64,000 bases of DNA from an uncultured Bacteroidota bacterium (GTDB lineage: Bacteria; Bacteroidota; Bacteroidia; Chitinophagales; Chitinophagaceae), in assembly GCA_903824665.1 (NCBI GenBank), contig CAIJXT010000030.1, forward strand, positions 1 to 64,000. The letters run 5' to 3'. The notes beneath the pieces are model-generated. The model ran no database searches and was not told the DNA's origin. It saw nothing but the letters and a program-made list of their open reading frames with translations. The translations under genes were made by a program, and so were the position numbers. Shown piece by piece: positions 1 to 10,493 of the stretch. Position 1 is the first letter of the stretch; each line of letters opens with the position of its first letter.

Positions 1-1
1 C

Positions 2-2650
2 ACAGCTGATCTTACAGTAACTGGCGGTACAACACCATATACTTATAGCTGGAGCAACGGCTCAACTACTCAGGACCTGAGCGGACTGAGCGCAGGTACG
101 TACAGTGTAGTGATTACCGATGCTAACGGCTACACACTGAATAAGTCAGTTACAATTACCCAGCCAGCAACACTGGCAGCAACTGCTACATCAACAAATG
201 TAAACTGCAACGGTGGCAGCAACGGTACAATAGACCTGAGCGTAACCGGCGGTACAACAGCATATACTTATAGCTGGAGCAATGGTGCTACTACACAGGA
301 CCTGAGCGGACTGAGCGCAGGTACATACAGTGTTGTAGTTACCGATGCCAACGGTTGCACTGCAACTGCAAGCAAAACAATCACCCAGCCAGCTACACTT
401 ACCGCAACTGCAAGTTCTACCAACGCACTGTGCAATGGTTGTGCTAATGGTACAGCAAGTCTGGCAGTAGCAGGCGGTACAACACCATACAACTACAACT
501 GGAGCAACGCTGCTACAACACAGAATGTTACCGGCCTTGTGGCAGGAACATACAGTGTAACGATCACAGACGCAAACGGTTGTTCAGTAGTGAAGACAGT
601 AGTAATCACACAGCCTGAAGTATTTGCTGCAACAGTTACCAACACGAACGTAAATTGTAATGGTGGTGCTAACGGCACAGCTGATCTTACAGTAACCGGC
701 GGTACAACACCATATACCTATAGCTGGAGCAATGGCTCAGCCACTCAGGACCTGAGCGGACTGAGCGCAGGTACGTACAGCGTAGTGATTACAGATGCTA
801 ACGGTTACACTCTGAATAAGTTAGTAACTGTTACCCAGCCAGCAACACTGGCGGACGCTTGTACAGGCACAAACATCGGATGTAATGGAGCAAACACAGG
901 TGCAATCAATCTTACGATCTCCGGTGGTGTGGCACCATACAGTTATTCTTGGAACAATGGAGCAACCAGCGAAGATCTGTCAGGACTTTCTGCGGGTGTT
1001 TATTCTGTAGTGGTTACCGATGCGAACGGATGTCATCTTTCAAGGTCATATACAATCACACAGCCAACGGCCGTAGTTGTTTCAGGCACTGTGTCCAATG
1101 TAGGTTGCTTTGGAGGGTCAAATGGTTCAATAGACCTCAATGTTACTGGTGGCACAACTCCTTATACATATGTTTGGAGCAATGGTGCAACAACTCAGGA
1201 TGTAACTGGTCTTGCTGCAGGCACTTACAGCGTTACAGTTAAAGACGGTCATTTCTGCACCACTGTACGCACCTATACTGTTGATCAGCCAACGCCGATA
1301 GCGCTGTCTGCGACAACAAATACTGTTATTTGCGGTTGTCTCCATGGAATGGGTGAAATTTACCTGGATGTAACCGGCGGAACACTCCCATATAGCTATC
1401 TGTGGAGCAATGGTGCAACAACAAGAGATGATACGGGTTTGTGGACAGGTACTTATTCAGTGTTGGTTACTGACGCTAATGGTTGCACTGCAACTGATGC
1501 GTATTCTGTGATCAGCCCAGTAGCTATTTCAATGTTTAGCGATGTGACAAACGTAAGTTGCCATGGTGCTAATAATGGTTCAATCGCAATTGCATTGTCA
1601 GGCGGTATTGCTCCTTATACATATAGCTGGAGCACCGGTGCCACGACTTCATCTATAAGTGGCCTTGCGGGTGGTGTTTATTCTGTTACATATACTGATG
1701 CCAATGGCTGCAGCAAAACCGAAGAATTTACGGTTGTTGAGCCAGCAGTTCTATCAGTAGCAGGTACTTCGAACAATGTAGCTTGCCATGGTGCGTCAAA
1801 TGGGTCGGTGGATCTCACAGTTTCTGGCGGTACTGCTCCTTTCACCTACAATTGGAGCAATGGTGCAACATCTGAAGATGTTTCAGCTTTGGCTCCGGGT
1901 AATTATACTGTTACAGTGACTGATGTTAACGGCTGTTCAAATTCCCAATCATATACAATTACACAACCTGCACCTATGGTGCTTGCAGGAACAACCAACA
2001 CTGTCATTTGTGGTTGCCTTCATGGCATGGGTGAGATTTACCTGAATGTAACTGGTGGCGCGGCTCCTTATAGTTTCCTCTGGAGCAATGGCGCAACAAC
2101 ACAGAACGATACCGGACTTTGGACAGGTACTTATACTGTGTTGGTTACAGATGCTAACGGCTGTACAGCAACAGATGCTTATTCGGTGATCAGTCCGGTG
2201 GCGCTGGGCGTTTATAGCACGGTGAGCAATGTAGGCTGCAATGGCGGAAGTAACGGTTCGATTGCATTGGCAATATCAGGTGGAATTCCTCCTTATACCT
2301 ATAATTGGAACACTGGAGCAACAACACAGAATATCAGTGGACTGACAGCTGGTTTGTACTCTGTTGCTGTTACAGATGCTAATGGTTGTACACGTCCGGA
2401 AGTGTTTACAATTTCTGAGCCTGCAGTGCTTGCAGTATCGGCTACAACAACTGATGTTACCTGCTATGGAGGAAACAACGGCTCAATAATAGCAACGGTT
2501 TCTGGTGGAACAGCACCATATAGTTACAGTTGGAGCACTGGTGCATCTACACCATACGTAGCAAGCGTGGTTGCCGGTTCCTATAGCCTGAATGTTACTG
2601 ATGCAAATGGATGTGCAACTTCAGGTAGCTATGCCATTACACAGGATGCG
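2..2650 (+). repeat. Tandem SprB-type repeats, about 225 nt each
   Basis: Twelve in-frame units of about 75 codons inside the giant adhesin gene. Units 1 and 4 are nearly identical at DNA level and sit 675 nt apart (three units). Units 7 and 10 share a variant core (CGCLHGMGEIYL) and are also three units apart. This points to past duplication of three-unit blocks. The first unit is cut by the window edge. Confidence 0.85.
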
Positions 2651-5600
2651 GCCACAATGGTTACGATCACCGGACCGTCTATTGTTTGTATAGGAAGCGC
2701 AGTACCATTCAGCGGTACACCTTCTACAGGCACATGGAGCAGCAGCAATCCTTCGAAGGCATCGGTTTCTGCAGCAGGTATTGTAACAGGTTTGAGCCTC
2801 GGCACTACGAATATAACTTTCACCGGAAACGCCGGTTGTTATCAAGTTATTCATGTAACAGTGAATAGTGCAATCGCTGCCATAACCGGAACAATGAATG
2901 TATGTGCAGGGTTGACTACATCACTCAATCATACGATTGGTGGCGGTGTATGGTCAAGTGCAAATACTGCGATAGCAACAGTTAATCCTTCAACAGGTGC
3001 TGTGACAGGCATCAGTGCGGGTTCTGTTTTGATCACGTATAATTCTACACCGGGTTGCTACAAGACCGCTAATTTTATTGTTAAAGCACTCCCTGCTCCT
3101 ATCACAGGTGCAGATACAGTATGTGAAGGGCTGACAACGATGATGATGAACAGTCTGGGTAATGCCGGTACCTGGAGCAGCAGCCATCCTGCTATTGCAA
3201 CCATACTGGTAAATGGCAAAGTAAGAGGAATGGCTGCAGGTACAGCAACAATAACTTACAGAGCTACAAGTACAGCTTGTTACGTAATTAAGGTGGTGAC
3301 TGTAAACGGTCTGCCAGCACCAATCAGCAACCCTACTCCTTTCTGCCCCGGTACGGTTTCGACTTTGACTACTTCTCCAGCGGGTGGTGTATGGTCCAGC
3401 AGCAATCCAGTGGTTGCAGCTGTAGATCCTGTATCAGGTACAGTTACCGCAATGTCTGCCGGTATGGTTACGAGTTACCTGGTTGTTGTTAGCTACACGC
3501 TGCCCACAGGTTGTGTGCGTACGACTCAGGTTACTGTAAACAGCCAGCCAGGTAATATCCTCGGTCCGCTTACGTTGTGTGTTGGTAGCTCTTCGCCACT
3601 AACATCGGGTAGCGCAGGTTGTTCGTGGAGTAGTACCAATCCATCGGTTGCAACAATTTCATCAGGTGGAATGGTTACCGCATTGTCTATAGGTACTTCA
3701 ACAATTGTGTACACTAATAGCGGTGGATGCACGACAACCGCGGTTGTAACGGTAAATTCAACACTTACTGCCAATACTGGTAATGCTAACGTTTGTACGG
3801 GTATGACTACCGCTCTTGCCAATGCTATACCTGGCGGAACCTGGAGCAGCAACAATTTGTCAAAAGCATCGGTTAATATCAGTTCGGGTGTAGTGACTGG
3901 CATAGGTGCCGGTACTGCCAATATCACTTATCGTGTCAGTGCTGGTTGCTTTAGTATCACACAAGTGACTGTCAACAGCAATGCGGCTCCAATTGGTGGA
4001 ACGAAGACTGTATGCATCAGTTCTACACAAACGCTTACTTATCCCATTGCCGGCGGTACGTGGACAAGTAACAATATTGCCCGTGCAACAGTTGATCCGT
4101 CAACAGGTGTGGTAACGGGTGTAAGTACAGGTACCGCCACTATTACTTATACGATCACCACGGGATGTTTCAAAACAGCTGTAGTGACTGTGTCAGCATT
4201 GCCAACAGCCATAACCGGTACTGCAACAATGTGTTCTGGAGCAGCAACTTCATTGTACAATGCAACATCTGGTGGAACCTGGAGCAGCGGTAATGCTGCC
4301 ATTGCAATGGTTGCACCCGGTACTGGTGTCGTTTCTGGTGTCAGTGCAGGTACGGTGTTGATATCTTATCAGGTTGGATCAGGTTGCTTTGCTACACGTG
4401 AAGTAACTGTGAATGCACTTCCTGGCGGTATCAGTGGTTCGGGCACAGTATGCCAGGGCCAGACAGTCGCACTGAGTAGCGAAACCGCTGGTGGTACATG
4501 GAGCAGCAGCAACTATTCTGTTGCAGGTATTGATGCTGCAGGTGTAGTAACAGGTTCAACAGTTGGGACAGCGACAATAAGTTATACGCTGGCTTCTGGA
4601 TGCAGGGCAACAAAAGTTGTTACTGTAGGTGCAATGCCTGCTGCTATAACCGGTGGGCTGACTGCTTGCGCAGGCGGTACAACAACACTTACCTCTGCAA
4701 CGTCTGGCGGTTCATGGAGCAGCAGCAACATGGGTGTTGCGTCGGTAGATGCGACCAGCGGTGCTGTGACAGGCGTGGCTGTTGGAACGGTTACAATTAG
4801 CTACACTAATGGTGCTGGTTGCTTCAATACTGTTGTGTTGACAATCACTCCAACTCCTGAAGTAACGCCGATAACAGGAGAATCGTCTACCCTGTGCATT
4901 GGTTCATCTCTTGCTTACACGAATGCAACATTCGGTGGCGTTTGGAGTACAAGTAATACATCAGTTGTAACAGTATCATCTACAGGCGTTGCAACTGGTG
5001 TTGCAGATGGCATAGCTACTATCTCCTATTCTGTAACCAGCAGCTGCGGTACGTCTGCAGCTACCCGCACGGTAACCGTATTGGCAACACCATCTGCCGG
5101 CACAATTTCCGGACCATTGAATGTATGTGTGGGTTCAATTATTCCGCTCACATCATCAGTGTCCGGTGGAGTATGGAGCAATGGCACTCCACTCGTGGCT
5201 ATTACCTGTCCATGTAATTCAGGACAGGTTACTGGTATCGCACCAGGTGTTGCAATGATTTCATACACCGTAACTAATGCTTGCGGAACAGCCTACAGCA
5301 CTTACCTGATAACGGTTAATGCTGTGCCTGCAATCACTCCCGGACTCATTGCTCCTGTAATAGCTGCTCATGGTGATGCCGCTATGCCATACACTGTGGC
5401 TGGTGCCCCAACGCACTACGATATTGTTTGGAGCAGTACTGCAAGTGCAGCTGGATTTACAAATATCTCGGGAGCCGGATTGACTACATCTCCTATGACC
5501 GTAACAGTGCCGGTTACTGCCACTGAAGGCACCTACACAGGTACAATACGGGTGAGCAATGGATTCTGTACAAGTTTACCACAGACATTCGGTATCACAG

Positions 5601-8600
5601 TTAACCCTTCAGTTAACATCTACACATTTGCCGGTACAGGCATCAATGGTTACACAGGTAACAATGGTGCAGCAACACTTGCTACAATGAGCCATCCGTA
5701 CAACATTGCTACTGATTGTAACGGTAATGCCTTCATAGCTGACTTTGAAAATGCTGTGATTCGTAAGGTAAGCCCAACAGGCGTTATCACGACAATAGCC
5801 GGAAACGGTTCAATTGGTAACAGTGGCGACGGTGGGCCAGCTACGGCAGCCACTATGTCGCATCCATACGGTCTTGTACTCGATGCTGCAGGCAACGTAT
5901 ATTTCTCTGATTACAACAACCACGTTGTACGCAAAGTGAGCACATCTGGTGTCATCACCAGGGTTGCAGGTAATGCGGCCAACGGCTTTGCCGGCGACGG
6001 TGGTTCTGCCATTGCTGCCAAGTTGTTCTACCCTTCAGGCCTTACGATTGACGGTGCCGGAAATCTATACATTGCCGACAATGGCAATAATGTGATCCGT
6101 AAGGTAACACCAGGTGGTGTGATCAGTACCGTAGCAGGTAACAACATCCCTGGTTATTCGGGTGATGGTGGTGCTGCAACCGCTGCAAGGCTTGCATCGC
6201 CCAAAGGTGTACATGCTGATGGTACGGGTAATATTTACTTCACTGATTATGGAAATCAGGTTGTGCGTAAAGTGGATGCAGCTGGTGTGATATCAACAGT
6301 TGCAGGAAACGGTATTACCGGTTATGTAGGAGATGGTGGTGCCGCTACAGCAGCACAGTTAAATCGTCCGGTAGGCATTACTTCCGACGGTGCGGGTAAC
6401 ATCTATTTCACAGAGCAGCTTAACCATGTAGTTCGTAAAGTAAACGCATCCGGTATTATCAGCTCTGTTGCAGGTAATGCTACTCCAGGCTACAGCGGCG
6501 ATGGTGGTCCGGCTTTGCTGGCTCAGATCAGCCAGCCTATGGGCTTGTCACGCGATTGTGCTGGTCGTATTTACATCGCAGACAATGCCAACTACGCAAT
6601 ACGCATATTAGGCGAATACAACAGGCATCCATACTTTGTTGAAGGGTCAGTACAAACCATCGACGTTTGTACAGGAGCTACTTCTATTGCTTTGAATACT
6701 AAACTAGCGGTGATAGACTACGATACTACACAGCCAGAAACATGGACTGTTGTTTCAGCGCCTGCTCATGGCACTCTGGTTGCAGGATACGCTGCAGTTT
6801 CTACTGGTAGCATGATCACACCGACCGGACTCAGCTATACACCTGCAGTAGGGTATACCGGTGCCGATGTGTTTGTCGTTCAGGTAAATGATGGCATCGC
6901 AACGGCTGTTACTTCTATTAATGTAACGGTAAGTGTACCACCGGTGGCTGGTACGATCACCGGTGCTACAGCAATTTGCGGTACTGGTGTTACGCATTTG
7001 TTCAATACTATACCCGGCGGAACCTGGAGTACCAGCAACGCTGCAGTTGCAACGATCAATAGCGGAGGTTATGTGACCGGAACCGGTTATGGTACTGCTA
7101 CTGTTTCTTATACAGTTACTAATGCCTGCGGATCGGCTGTTGCTACAACAGTAGTTACTTACAACCCAACACCGTTTGCTGGTTCAGTAATAGGTGCGGC
7201 TAAAGTATGCAGAGGCTCATCTATTACCTATACCGCTACAGTTCCGGGTGGTGTTTGGACCAGTGGAAACACATCTATTGCTACGGTAAGTGCAAGTGGT
7301 GTCGTACATGGTGTTGATACAGGTCTGGCAACTATTAGCTACGCAATCAGCAACGCATGTGGTACAGCTTATGGTCTTCGCGATGTTACAGTAGAGATTC
7401 TGCCTGTTGTAGGTCCTATATCAGGTGCAGGTAGTGTTTGCGCAGGTGCTTCGGTAACCTTTACTAATGCTACCCCACATGGTGCATGGTACAGCAACAA
7501 CACTTCAATAGCAACTGTGGGCATTGTTAATGGCATTGTAACCGGCGTAAATGCAGGCACAGCGATCATTAGCTACGTACACAATACTTCCTGTGGTGTA
7601 GTTACCGTAACAAGATCTATCTCTGTCAATCCATCTTCAATCACAGCTCCTGCAATAGCCGGTCCGGCTGTTGTGTGTGCAGGTACAAATATTACGCTTA
7701 CCAACAGTCTTGCAGGTGGCACATGGTCTTCTATTAGCTACCCTGTTAAATTGACAGTGGGTACTACAACTGGTATAGTGACTGGTATTACTACCGGTAC
7801 AGCAATTGTGACCTATACCGTAGGGCATGAGTGCGGCATATCTTATGTGACTCGCGTTATGACCGTTACACCTCAGCCTACCGTTGCTCCGATCACAGGT
7901 ACCATCAGTATTTGTCCCGGTTGGACTATTACAGCGGCTAATGCTACTCCGGGTGGTATCTGGAGCAGTAGCAACAATGCATTTGCTACTGTAAACAGCA
8001 TGGGTGTGATCACCGGTGTTTCAGGTGGCATGCCGCTTATATCTTATTCAGTTACCAACTCCTGTGGTACAGCTTCGGCCACCGTGCTGATGCCTGTGGG
8101 TGCTGCACCTGATGTGGCCGCCGTTACCGGGCCGTCTTCTGTGTGTGTAGGGTCTACAGTGACACTGAATAACGCAACTCTGGGTGGTGCCTGGTATACA
8201 CCTAACACAACAGTAGCATCTGTAAACAGCGCTGGTATCGTAACCGGTGTAGGTGCAGGTACAGCATTGATCAGTTACTCTGTTCATAATGGCTGTGGTT
8301 ACTCGTATGCTACTAAGACAATCACGGTTAATCCTTTGGCAGTGGTTGCATCAGTAACAGGCCTCTCCTATGTATGCGTAGGTGCTGATATCACTATGTC
8401 TAACGCAGTTGCGGGTGGCGTATGGAGTACCAGCAACAGCGCAATAGCAACGGTGAGCAGCGCAGGTGTGGTAACAGGTTTGGCTGCAGGCTCAGTTTCC
8501 ATCAGCTATGGTGTAACAAATGGTTGTGGTACAGTGTATGCGACCAAGGATGTGAATGTTCAGGTGATCTTCGCCAACATTTATGCTTCTCATGTATCTT

Positions 8601-9094
8601 CACCCGGCGCCAGCGACGGATGCGCTTTGCTTACAGTGATTGGCGGTGTGGCGCCGTACACTTATCTCTGGTCAAACGGTGCAACTACTCAGAATCTTAC
8701 CGGACTTCCCGCAGGAATCTATTCTGTACTCGTTACAGATGCTATGGGTGATACCGCATCGGCAAGTGTGACCATCACTGCATTGGAAGCGCGCGGACTG
8801 GCTGGTGAAACCGGTGATAGTGATGCGGCTCTTGTGATGCACGGTGCTCATCCTAATCCGTTTGTTTCGCAGTCTATCATACGGTTCAATCTTCCTGAAG
8901 GTAAGTTTGCAACAGTTGATATATTCAACGCAGCAACCGGAGCTAAGGTGGCCACGATCTTCAACGACGTGATCAACCCCGGCGAAGAGTATACAGCTAC
9001 CATCAACGGAACTGATCTGCCATCTGGCGTATATATCTACCGCATATCTACCGAAGTGAAAGCTTACCTCGGTAAGGTACTTCTGGTAAAATAG
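2..9094 (+). CDS. Giant SprB-repeat/Ig-like/NHL surface protein with T9SS sorting domain (5' partial)
   Basis: The reading frame is open from the first bases of the window, so the N-terminus lies outside; about 3030 residues are visible. Domains in order: twelve SprB-type repeats of about 75 residues (core GTYSVVVTDANGC, closing TITQP) to about nt 2650; twelve Big_2-like Ig repeats (core GGTWSSSN...VTG..AGTATISY) to about 5320; a distinct beta domain; six NHL units (GNIYFTDYGN...VVRKV...GVISTVAGN) at about 5610-6620, enough for a six-bladed propeller; a cadherin-like domain to about 6935; seven longer Ig-like repeats to about 8565; one more SprB unit; and a type A T9SS C-terminal domain (HPNPF near the start, ending KAYLGKVLLVK). 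SprB in Flavobacterium is the mobile gliding adhesin. I infer a T9SS-exported, surface-attached adhesin. The ligand and any motility role are unknown. Confidence 0.9.
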   Translation, partial: TADLTVTGGTTPYTYSWSNGSTTQDLSGLSAGTYSVVITDANGYTLNKSVTITQPATLAATATSTNVNCNGGSNGTIDLSVTGGTTAYTYSWSNGATTQDLSGLSAGTYSVVVTDANGCTATASKTITQPATLTATASSTNALCNGCANGTASLAVAGGTTPYNYNWSNAATTQNVTGLVAGTYSVTITDANGCSVVKTVVITQPEVFAATVTNTNVNCNGGANGTADLTVTGGTTPYTYSWSNGSATQDLSGLSAGTYSVVITDANGYTLNKLVTVTQPATLADACTGTNIGCNGANTGAINLTISGGVAPYSYSWNNGATSEDLSGLSAGVYSVVVTDANGCHLSRSYTITQPTAVVVSGTVSNVGCFGGSNGSIDLNVTGGTTPYTYVWSNGATTQDVTGLAAGTYSVTVKDGHFCTTVRTYTVDQPTPIALSATTNTVICGCLHGMGEIYLDVTGGTLPYSYLWSNGATTRDDTGLWTGTYSVLVTDANGCTATDAYSVISPVAISMFSDVTNVSCHGANNGSIAIALSGGIAPYTYSWSTGATTSSISGLAGGVYSVTYTDANGCSKTEEFTVVEPAVLSVAGTSNNVACHGASNGSVDLTVSGGTAPFTYNWSNGATSEDVSALAPGNYTVTVTDVNGCSNSQSYTITQPAPMVLAGTTNTVICGCLHGMGEIYLNVTGGAAPYSFLWSNGATTQNDTGLWTGTYTVLVTDANGCTATDAYSVISPVALGVYSTVSNVGCNGGSNGSIALAISGGIPPYTYNWNTGATTQNISGLTAGLYSVAVTDANGCTRPEVFTISEPAVLAVSATTTDVTCYGGNNGSIIATVSGGTAPYSYSWSTGASTPYVASVVAGSYSLNVTDANGCATSGSYAITQDAATMVTITGPSIVCIGSAVPFSGTPSTGTWSSSNPSKASVSAAGIVTGLSLGTTNITFTGNAGCYQVIHVTVNSAIAAITGTMNVCAGLTTSLNHTIGGGVWSSANTAIATVNPSTGAVTGISAGSVLITYNSTPGCYKTANFIVKALPAPITGADTVCEGLTTMMMNSLGNAGTWSSSHPAIATILVNGKVRGMAAGTATITYRATSTACYVIKVVTVNGLPAPISNPTPFCPGTVSTLTTSPAGGVWSSSNPVVAAVDPVSGTVTAMSAGMVTSYLVVVSYTLPTGCVRTTQVTVNSQPGNILGPLTLCVGSSSPLTSGSAGCSWSSTNPSVATISSGGMVTALSIGTSTIVYTNSGGCTTTAVVTVNSTLTANTGNANVCTGMTTALANAIPGGTWSSNNLSKASVNISSGVVTGIGAGTANITYRVSAGCFSITQVTVNSNAAPIGGTKTVCISSTQTLTYPIAGGTWTSNNIARATVDPSTGVVTGVSTGTATITYTITTGCFKTAVVTVSALPTAITGTATMCSGAATSLYNATSGGTWSSGNAAIAMVAPGTGVVSGVSAGTVLISYQVGSGCFATREVTVNALPGGISGSGTVCQGQTVALSSETAGGTWSSSNYSVAGIDAAGVVTGSTVGTATISYTLASGCRATKVVTVGAMPAAITGGLTACAGGTTTLTSATSGGSWSSSNMGVASVDATSGAVTGVAVGTVTISYTNGAGCFNTVVLTITPTPEVTPITGESSTLCIGSSLAYTNATFGGVWSTSNTSVVTVSSTGVATGVADGIATISYSVTSSCGTSAATRTVTVLATPSAGTISGPLNVCVGSIIPLTSSVSGGVWSNGTPLVAITCPCNSGQVTGIAPGVAMISYTVTNACGTAYSTYLITVNAVPAITPGLIAPVIAAHGDAAMPYTVAGAPTHYDIVWSSTASAAGFTNISGAGLTTSPMTVTVPVTATEGTYTGTIRVSNGFCTSLPQTFGITVNPSVNIYTFAGTGINGYTGNNGAATLATMSHPYNIATDCNGNAFIADFENAVIRKVSPTGVITTIAGNGSIGNSGDGGPATAATMSHPYGLVLDAAGNVYFSDYNNHVVRKVSTSGVITRVAGNAANGFAGDGGSAIAAKLFYPSGLTIDGAGNLYIADNGNNVIRKVTPGGVISTVAGNNIPGYSGDGGAATAARLASPKGVHADGTGNIYFTDYGNQVVRKVDAAGVISTVAGNGITGYVGDGGAATAAQLNRPVGITSDGAGNIYFTEQLNHVVRKVNASGIISSVAGNATPGYSGDGGPALLAQISQPMGLSRDCAGRIYIADNANYAIRILGEYNRHPYFVEGSVQTIDVCTGATSIALNTKLAVIDYDTTQPETWTVVSAPAHGTLVAGYAAVSTGSMITPTGLSYTPAVGYTGADVFVVQVNDGIATAVTSINVTVSVPPVAGTITGATAICGTGVTHLFNTIPGGTWSTSNAAVATINSGGYVTGTGYGTATVSYTVTNACGSAVATTVVTYNPTPFAGSVIGAAKVCRGSSITYTATVPGGVWTSGNTSIATVSASGVVHGVDTGLATISYAISNACGTAYGLRDVTVEILPVVGPISGAGSVCAGASVTFTNATPHGAWYSNNTSIATVGIVNGIVTGVNAGTAIISYVHNTSCGVVTVTRSISVNPSSITAPAIAGPAVVCAGTNITLTNSLAGGTWSSISYPVKLTVGTTTGIVTGITTGTAIVTYTVGHECGISYVTRVMTVTPQPTVAPITGTISICPGWTITAANATPGGIWSSSNNAFATVNSMGVITGVSGGMPLISYSVTNSCGTASATVLMPVGAAPDVAAVTGPSSVCVGSTVTLNNATLGGAWYTPNTTVASVNSAGIVTGVGAGTALISYSVHNGCGYSYATKTITVNPLAVVASVTGLSYVCVGADITMSNAVAGGVWSTSNSAIATVSSAGVVTGLAAGSVSISYGVTNGCGTVYATKDVNVQVIFANIYASHVSSPGASDGCALLTVIGGVAPYTYLWSNGATTQNLTGLPAGIYSVLVTDAMGDTASASVTITALEARGLAGETGDSDAALVMHGAHPNPFVSQSIIRFNLPEGKFATVDIFNAATGAKVATIFNDVINPGEEYTATINGTDLPSGVYIYRISTEVKAYLGKVLLVK
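2655..8565 (+). repeat. Ig-like (Big_2-type) repeats flanking an NHL propeller
   Basis: Nineteen diverged Ig-like units of 71-80 codons. Twelve lie before the NHL propeller and are mostly the short class ending in a single GC motif. Seven lie after it and are all the long class with an NxCGxAxAT-type ending. Most units carry two cysteines, one in a VCxG motif and one near the end. Boundaries are approximate. Confidence 0.75.
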
Positions 9095-9110
9095 TATAGT
9101 CTTAAGGCCC

Positions 9111-9152
9111 AAAAAGAAAAGGCGTTGCAAATTTGCAACGCCTTTTCTTTTT
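9111..9152. terminator. Perfect 21-bp palindrome, probable bidirectional terminator
   Basis: AAAAAGAAAAGGCGTTGCAAA is followed directly by its exact reverse complement. The hairpin is GC-rich in the middle and has an A tract on one side and a T tract on the other, so it reads as an intrinsic terminator on both strands. It lies between the convergent ends of the giant adhesin gene and dnaJ. Confidence 0.9.
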
Positions 9153-9205
9153 GTTATTTCGTTTAATTTTTATGTCGGTATCCATTATAAATGATACCGC
9201 CGACG

Positions 9206-10375
9206 TCAGCTTCCAAAGGCATCCTTTATTTTATCGAAAAATCCTCGTTCTTCCCGCTCACTTTTGGCATTTGGTCCAGGTTTGAAGTTGGGAGAGTTTT
9301 TCAGTTTTTCCATCATATCCTTTTCCTCGTTCGAGAGGTGTTGTGGAGACCAAACATTTACTTCTACCAATTCGTCCCCTTTCTCGTAAGATTGGAATGC
9401 AGGAAATCCTTTTCCTTTCAGTCTGAAGACTTTGCCACTTTGCGTACCCGGTGGCACCTTGATTTTTGCTTTGCCATCTATTGTAGGTACTTCGGCCTGC
9501 ATACCCAGTACGGCCTCCGGGAAGGAGATGTGCAACTGGTATACAACATCCAGATCCCTGCGCGAAAGGTGCTCGTGTTTTTCCTCTTCTACAACCAGCA
9601 ACAAATCGCCGGGAGGGCCACCACGTTCGCCGGCATTGCCCCTGCCATGCATGCTTAGTTGCATGCCGTCCTGTACCCCTGCCGGAATATCAAGACTTAG
9701 CGTTTCATCGCCATAAACCCTGCCTTCGCCACGACATCCACCACATTTCTGTGTAATAGTACTGCCTTCGCCATTACAGTTAGGGCAGGTAGTTACAGTT
9801 TGCATTTGTCCCAGAAACGTATTGGTTACCCGCCTTACCTGTCCAGACCCGCCACACGATCCGCAGGTCTGCACAGATCCTTTATCCTTGGCGCCGCTAC
9901 CCTGACATTGGTTGCAGGTGACATGCTTCTTGACTTTAATTTTTTTATTGGCTCCGTTAGCGATTTCACCGAAGTCCATTTTTAGCTTTATGCGCAGGTT
10001 TGCACCGCGTGAGCCCTGCCTGCGGCCTCCGCCACCACCGGCTCCGCCAAACATGCCACCAAACATGTCGTTGCCAAAAATATCGCCGAAGTTCTGGAAG
10101 ATATCTTCCATGCGCATTCCACCCTGAGGGCCGTAGCCACCCTGGCCGGCACCTGTTGCTGCATGCCCGAAACGATCGTATTGCGCCCTTTTGTCGGGGC
10201 TGCTCAGTGTATCATATGCTTCTGCAGCTTCCTTGAACTTTTCCTCGGCTTCTTTATTTCCCGGGTTTCTGTCCGGGTGAAACTCCATCGCTATTTTTCG
10301 GTACGATTTCTTTATTTCATCAGCCGAAGAGCTTTTGGACACACCCAACACTTCGTAATAATCGCGTTTTGCCAT
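9206..10375 (-). CDS. dnaJ: Chaperone DnaJ
   Basis: Hsp40 co-chaperone that stimulates DnaK ATPase and delivers unfolded clients in the cytoplasm. It has 389 residues, the normal length for a type I DnaJ. The J domain is at about 1-70 with HPD in the motif [12 protein letters not shown] Gly/Phe-rich linker follows at about 75-115. The zinc region holds all four CxxCxGxG repeats ([32 protein letters not shown]), and the C-terminal substrate-binding domain is complete. The start [12 protein letters not shown] is the family start. It lies 118 nt downstream of grpE on the same strand, so the two are probably one heat-shock transcription unit. I see no CIRCE element. Confidence 0.97.
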   Translation of the reverse strand: MAKRDYYEVLGVSKSSSADEIKKSYRKIAMEFHPDRNPGNKEAEEKFKEAAEAYDTLSSPDKRAQYDRFGHAATGAGQGGYGPQGGMRMEDIFQNFGDIFGNDMFGGMFGGAGGGGGRRQGSRGANLRIKLKMDFGEIANGANKKIKVKKHVTCNQCQGSGAKDKGSVQTCGSCGGSGQVRRVTNTFLGQMQTVTTCPNCNGEGSTITQKCGGCRGEGRVYGDETLSLDIPAGVQDGMQLSMHGRGNAGERGGPPGDLLLVVEEEKHEHLSRRDLDVVYQLHISFPEAVLGMQAEVPTIDGKAKIKVPPGTQSGKVFRLKGKGFPAFQSYEKGDELVEVNVWSPQHLSNEEKDMMEKLKNSPNFKPGPNAKSEREERGFFDKIKDAFGS

Positions 10376-10493
10376 TTAAGTATGGTATTTATTTCAAGAC
10401 GACTTGCGGTTCAGACTGCGAATCTTGCTTTTTCGCTATTCAGTGCTGCAAAGCCTCCCGGTTTTATGTATTAATAGTATTGCTTCGTACAGG

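Noticed and set aside
1..2650. CRISPR-like regular repeats
   Set aside because: The 225-nt period is a coding repeat in one open frame (SprB units), with no short repeats or unique spacers.
3526..3927. Minus-strand open frame of 133 codons inside the giant adhesin gene
   Set aside because: It is the reverse complement of the Ig-like repeats; its own repeats are reflections of those in the plus frame.
9191..9658. 155-codon plus-strand frame opposite dnaJ
   Set aside because: dnaJ on the minus strand is unmistakable, and this frame has no start signal or domain.
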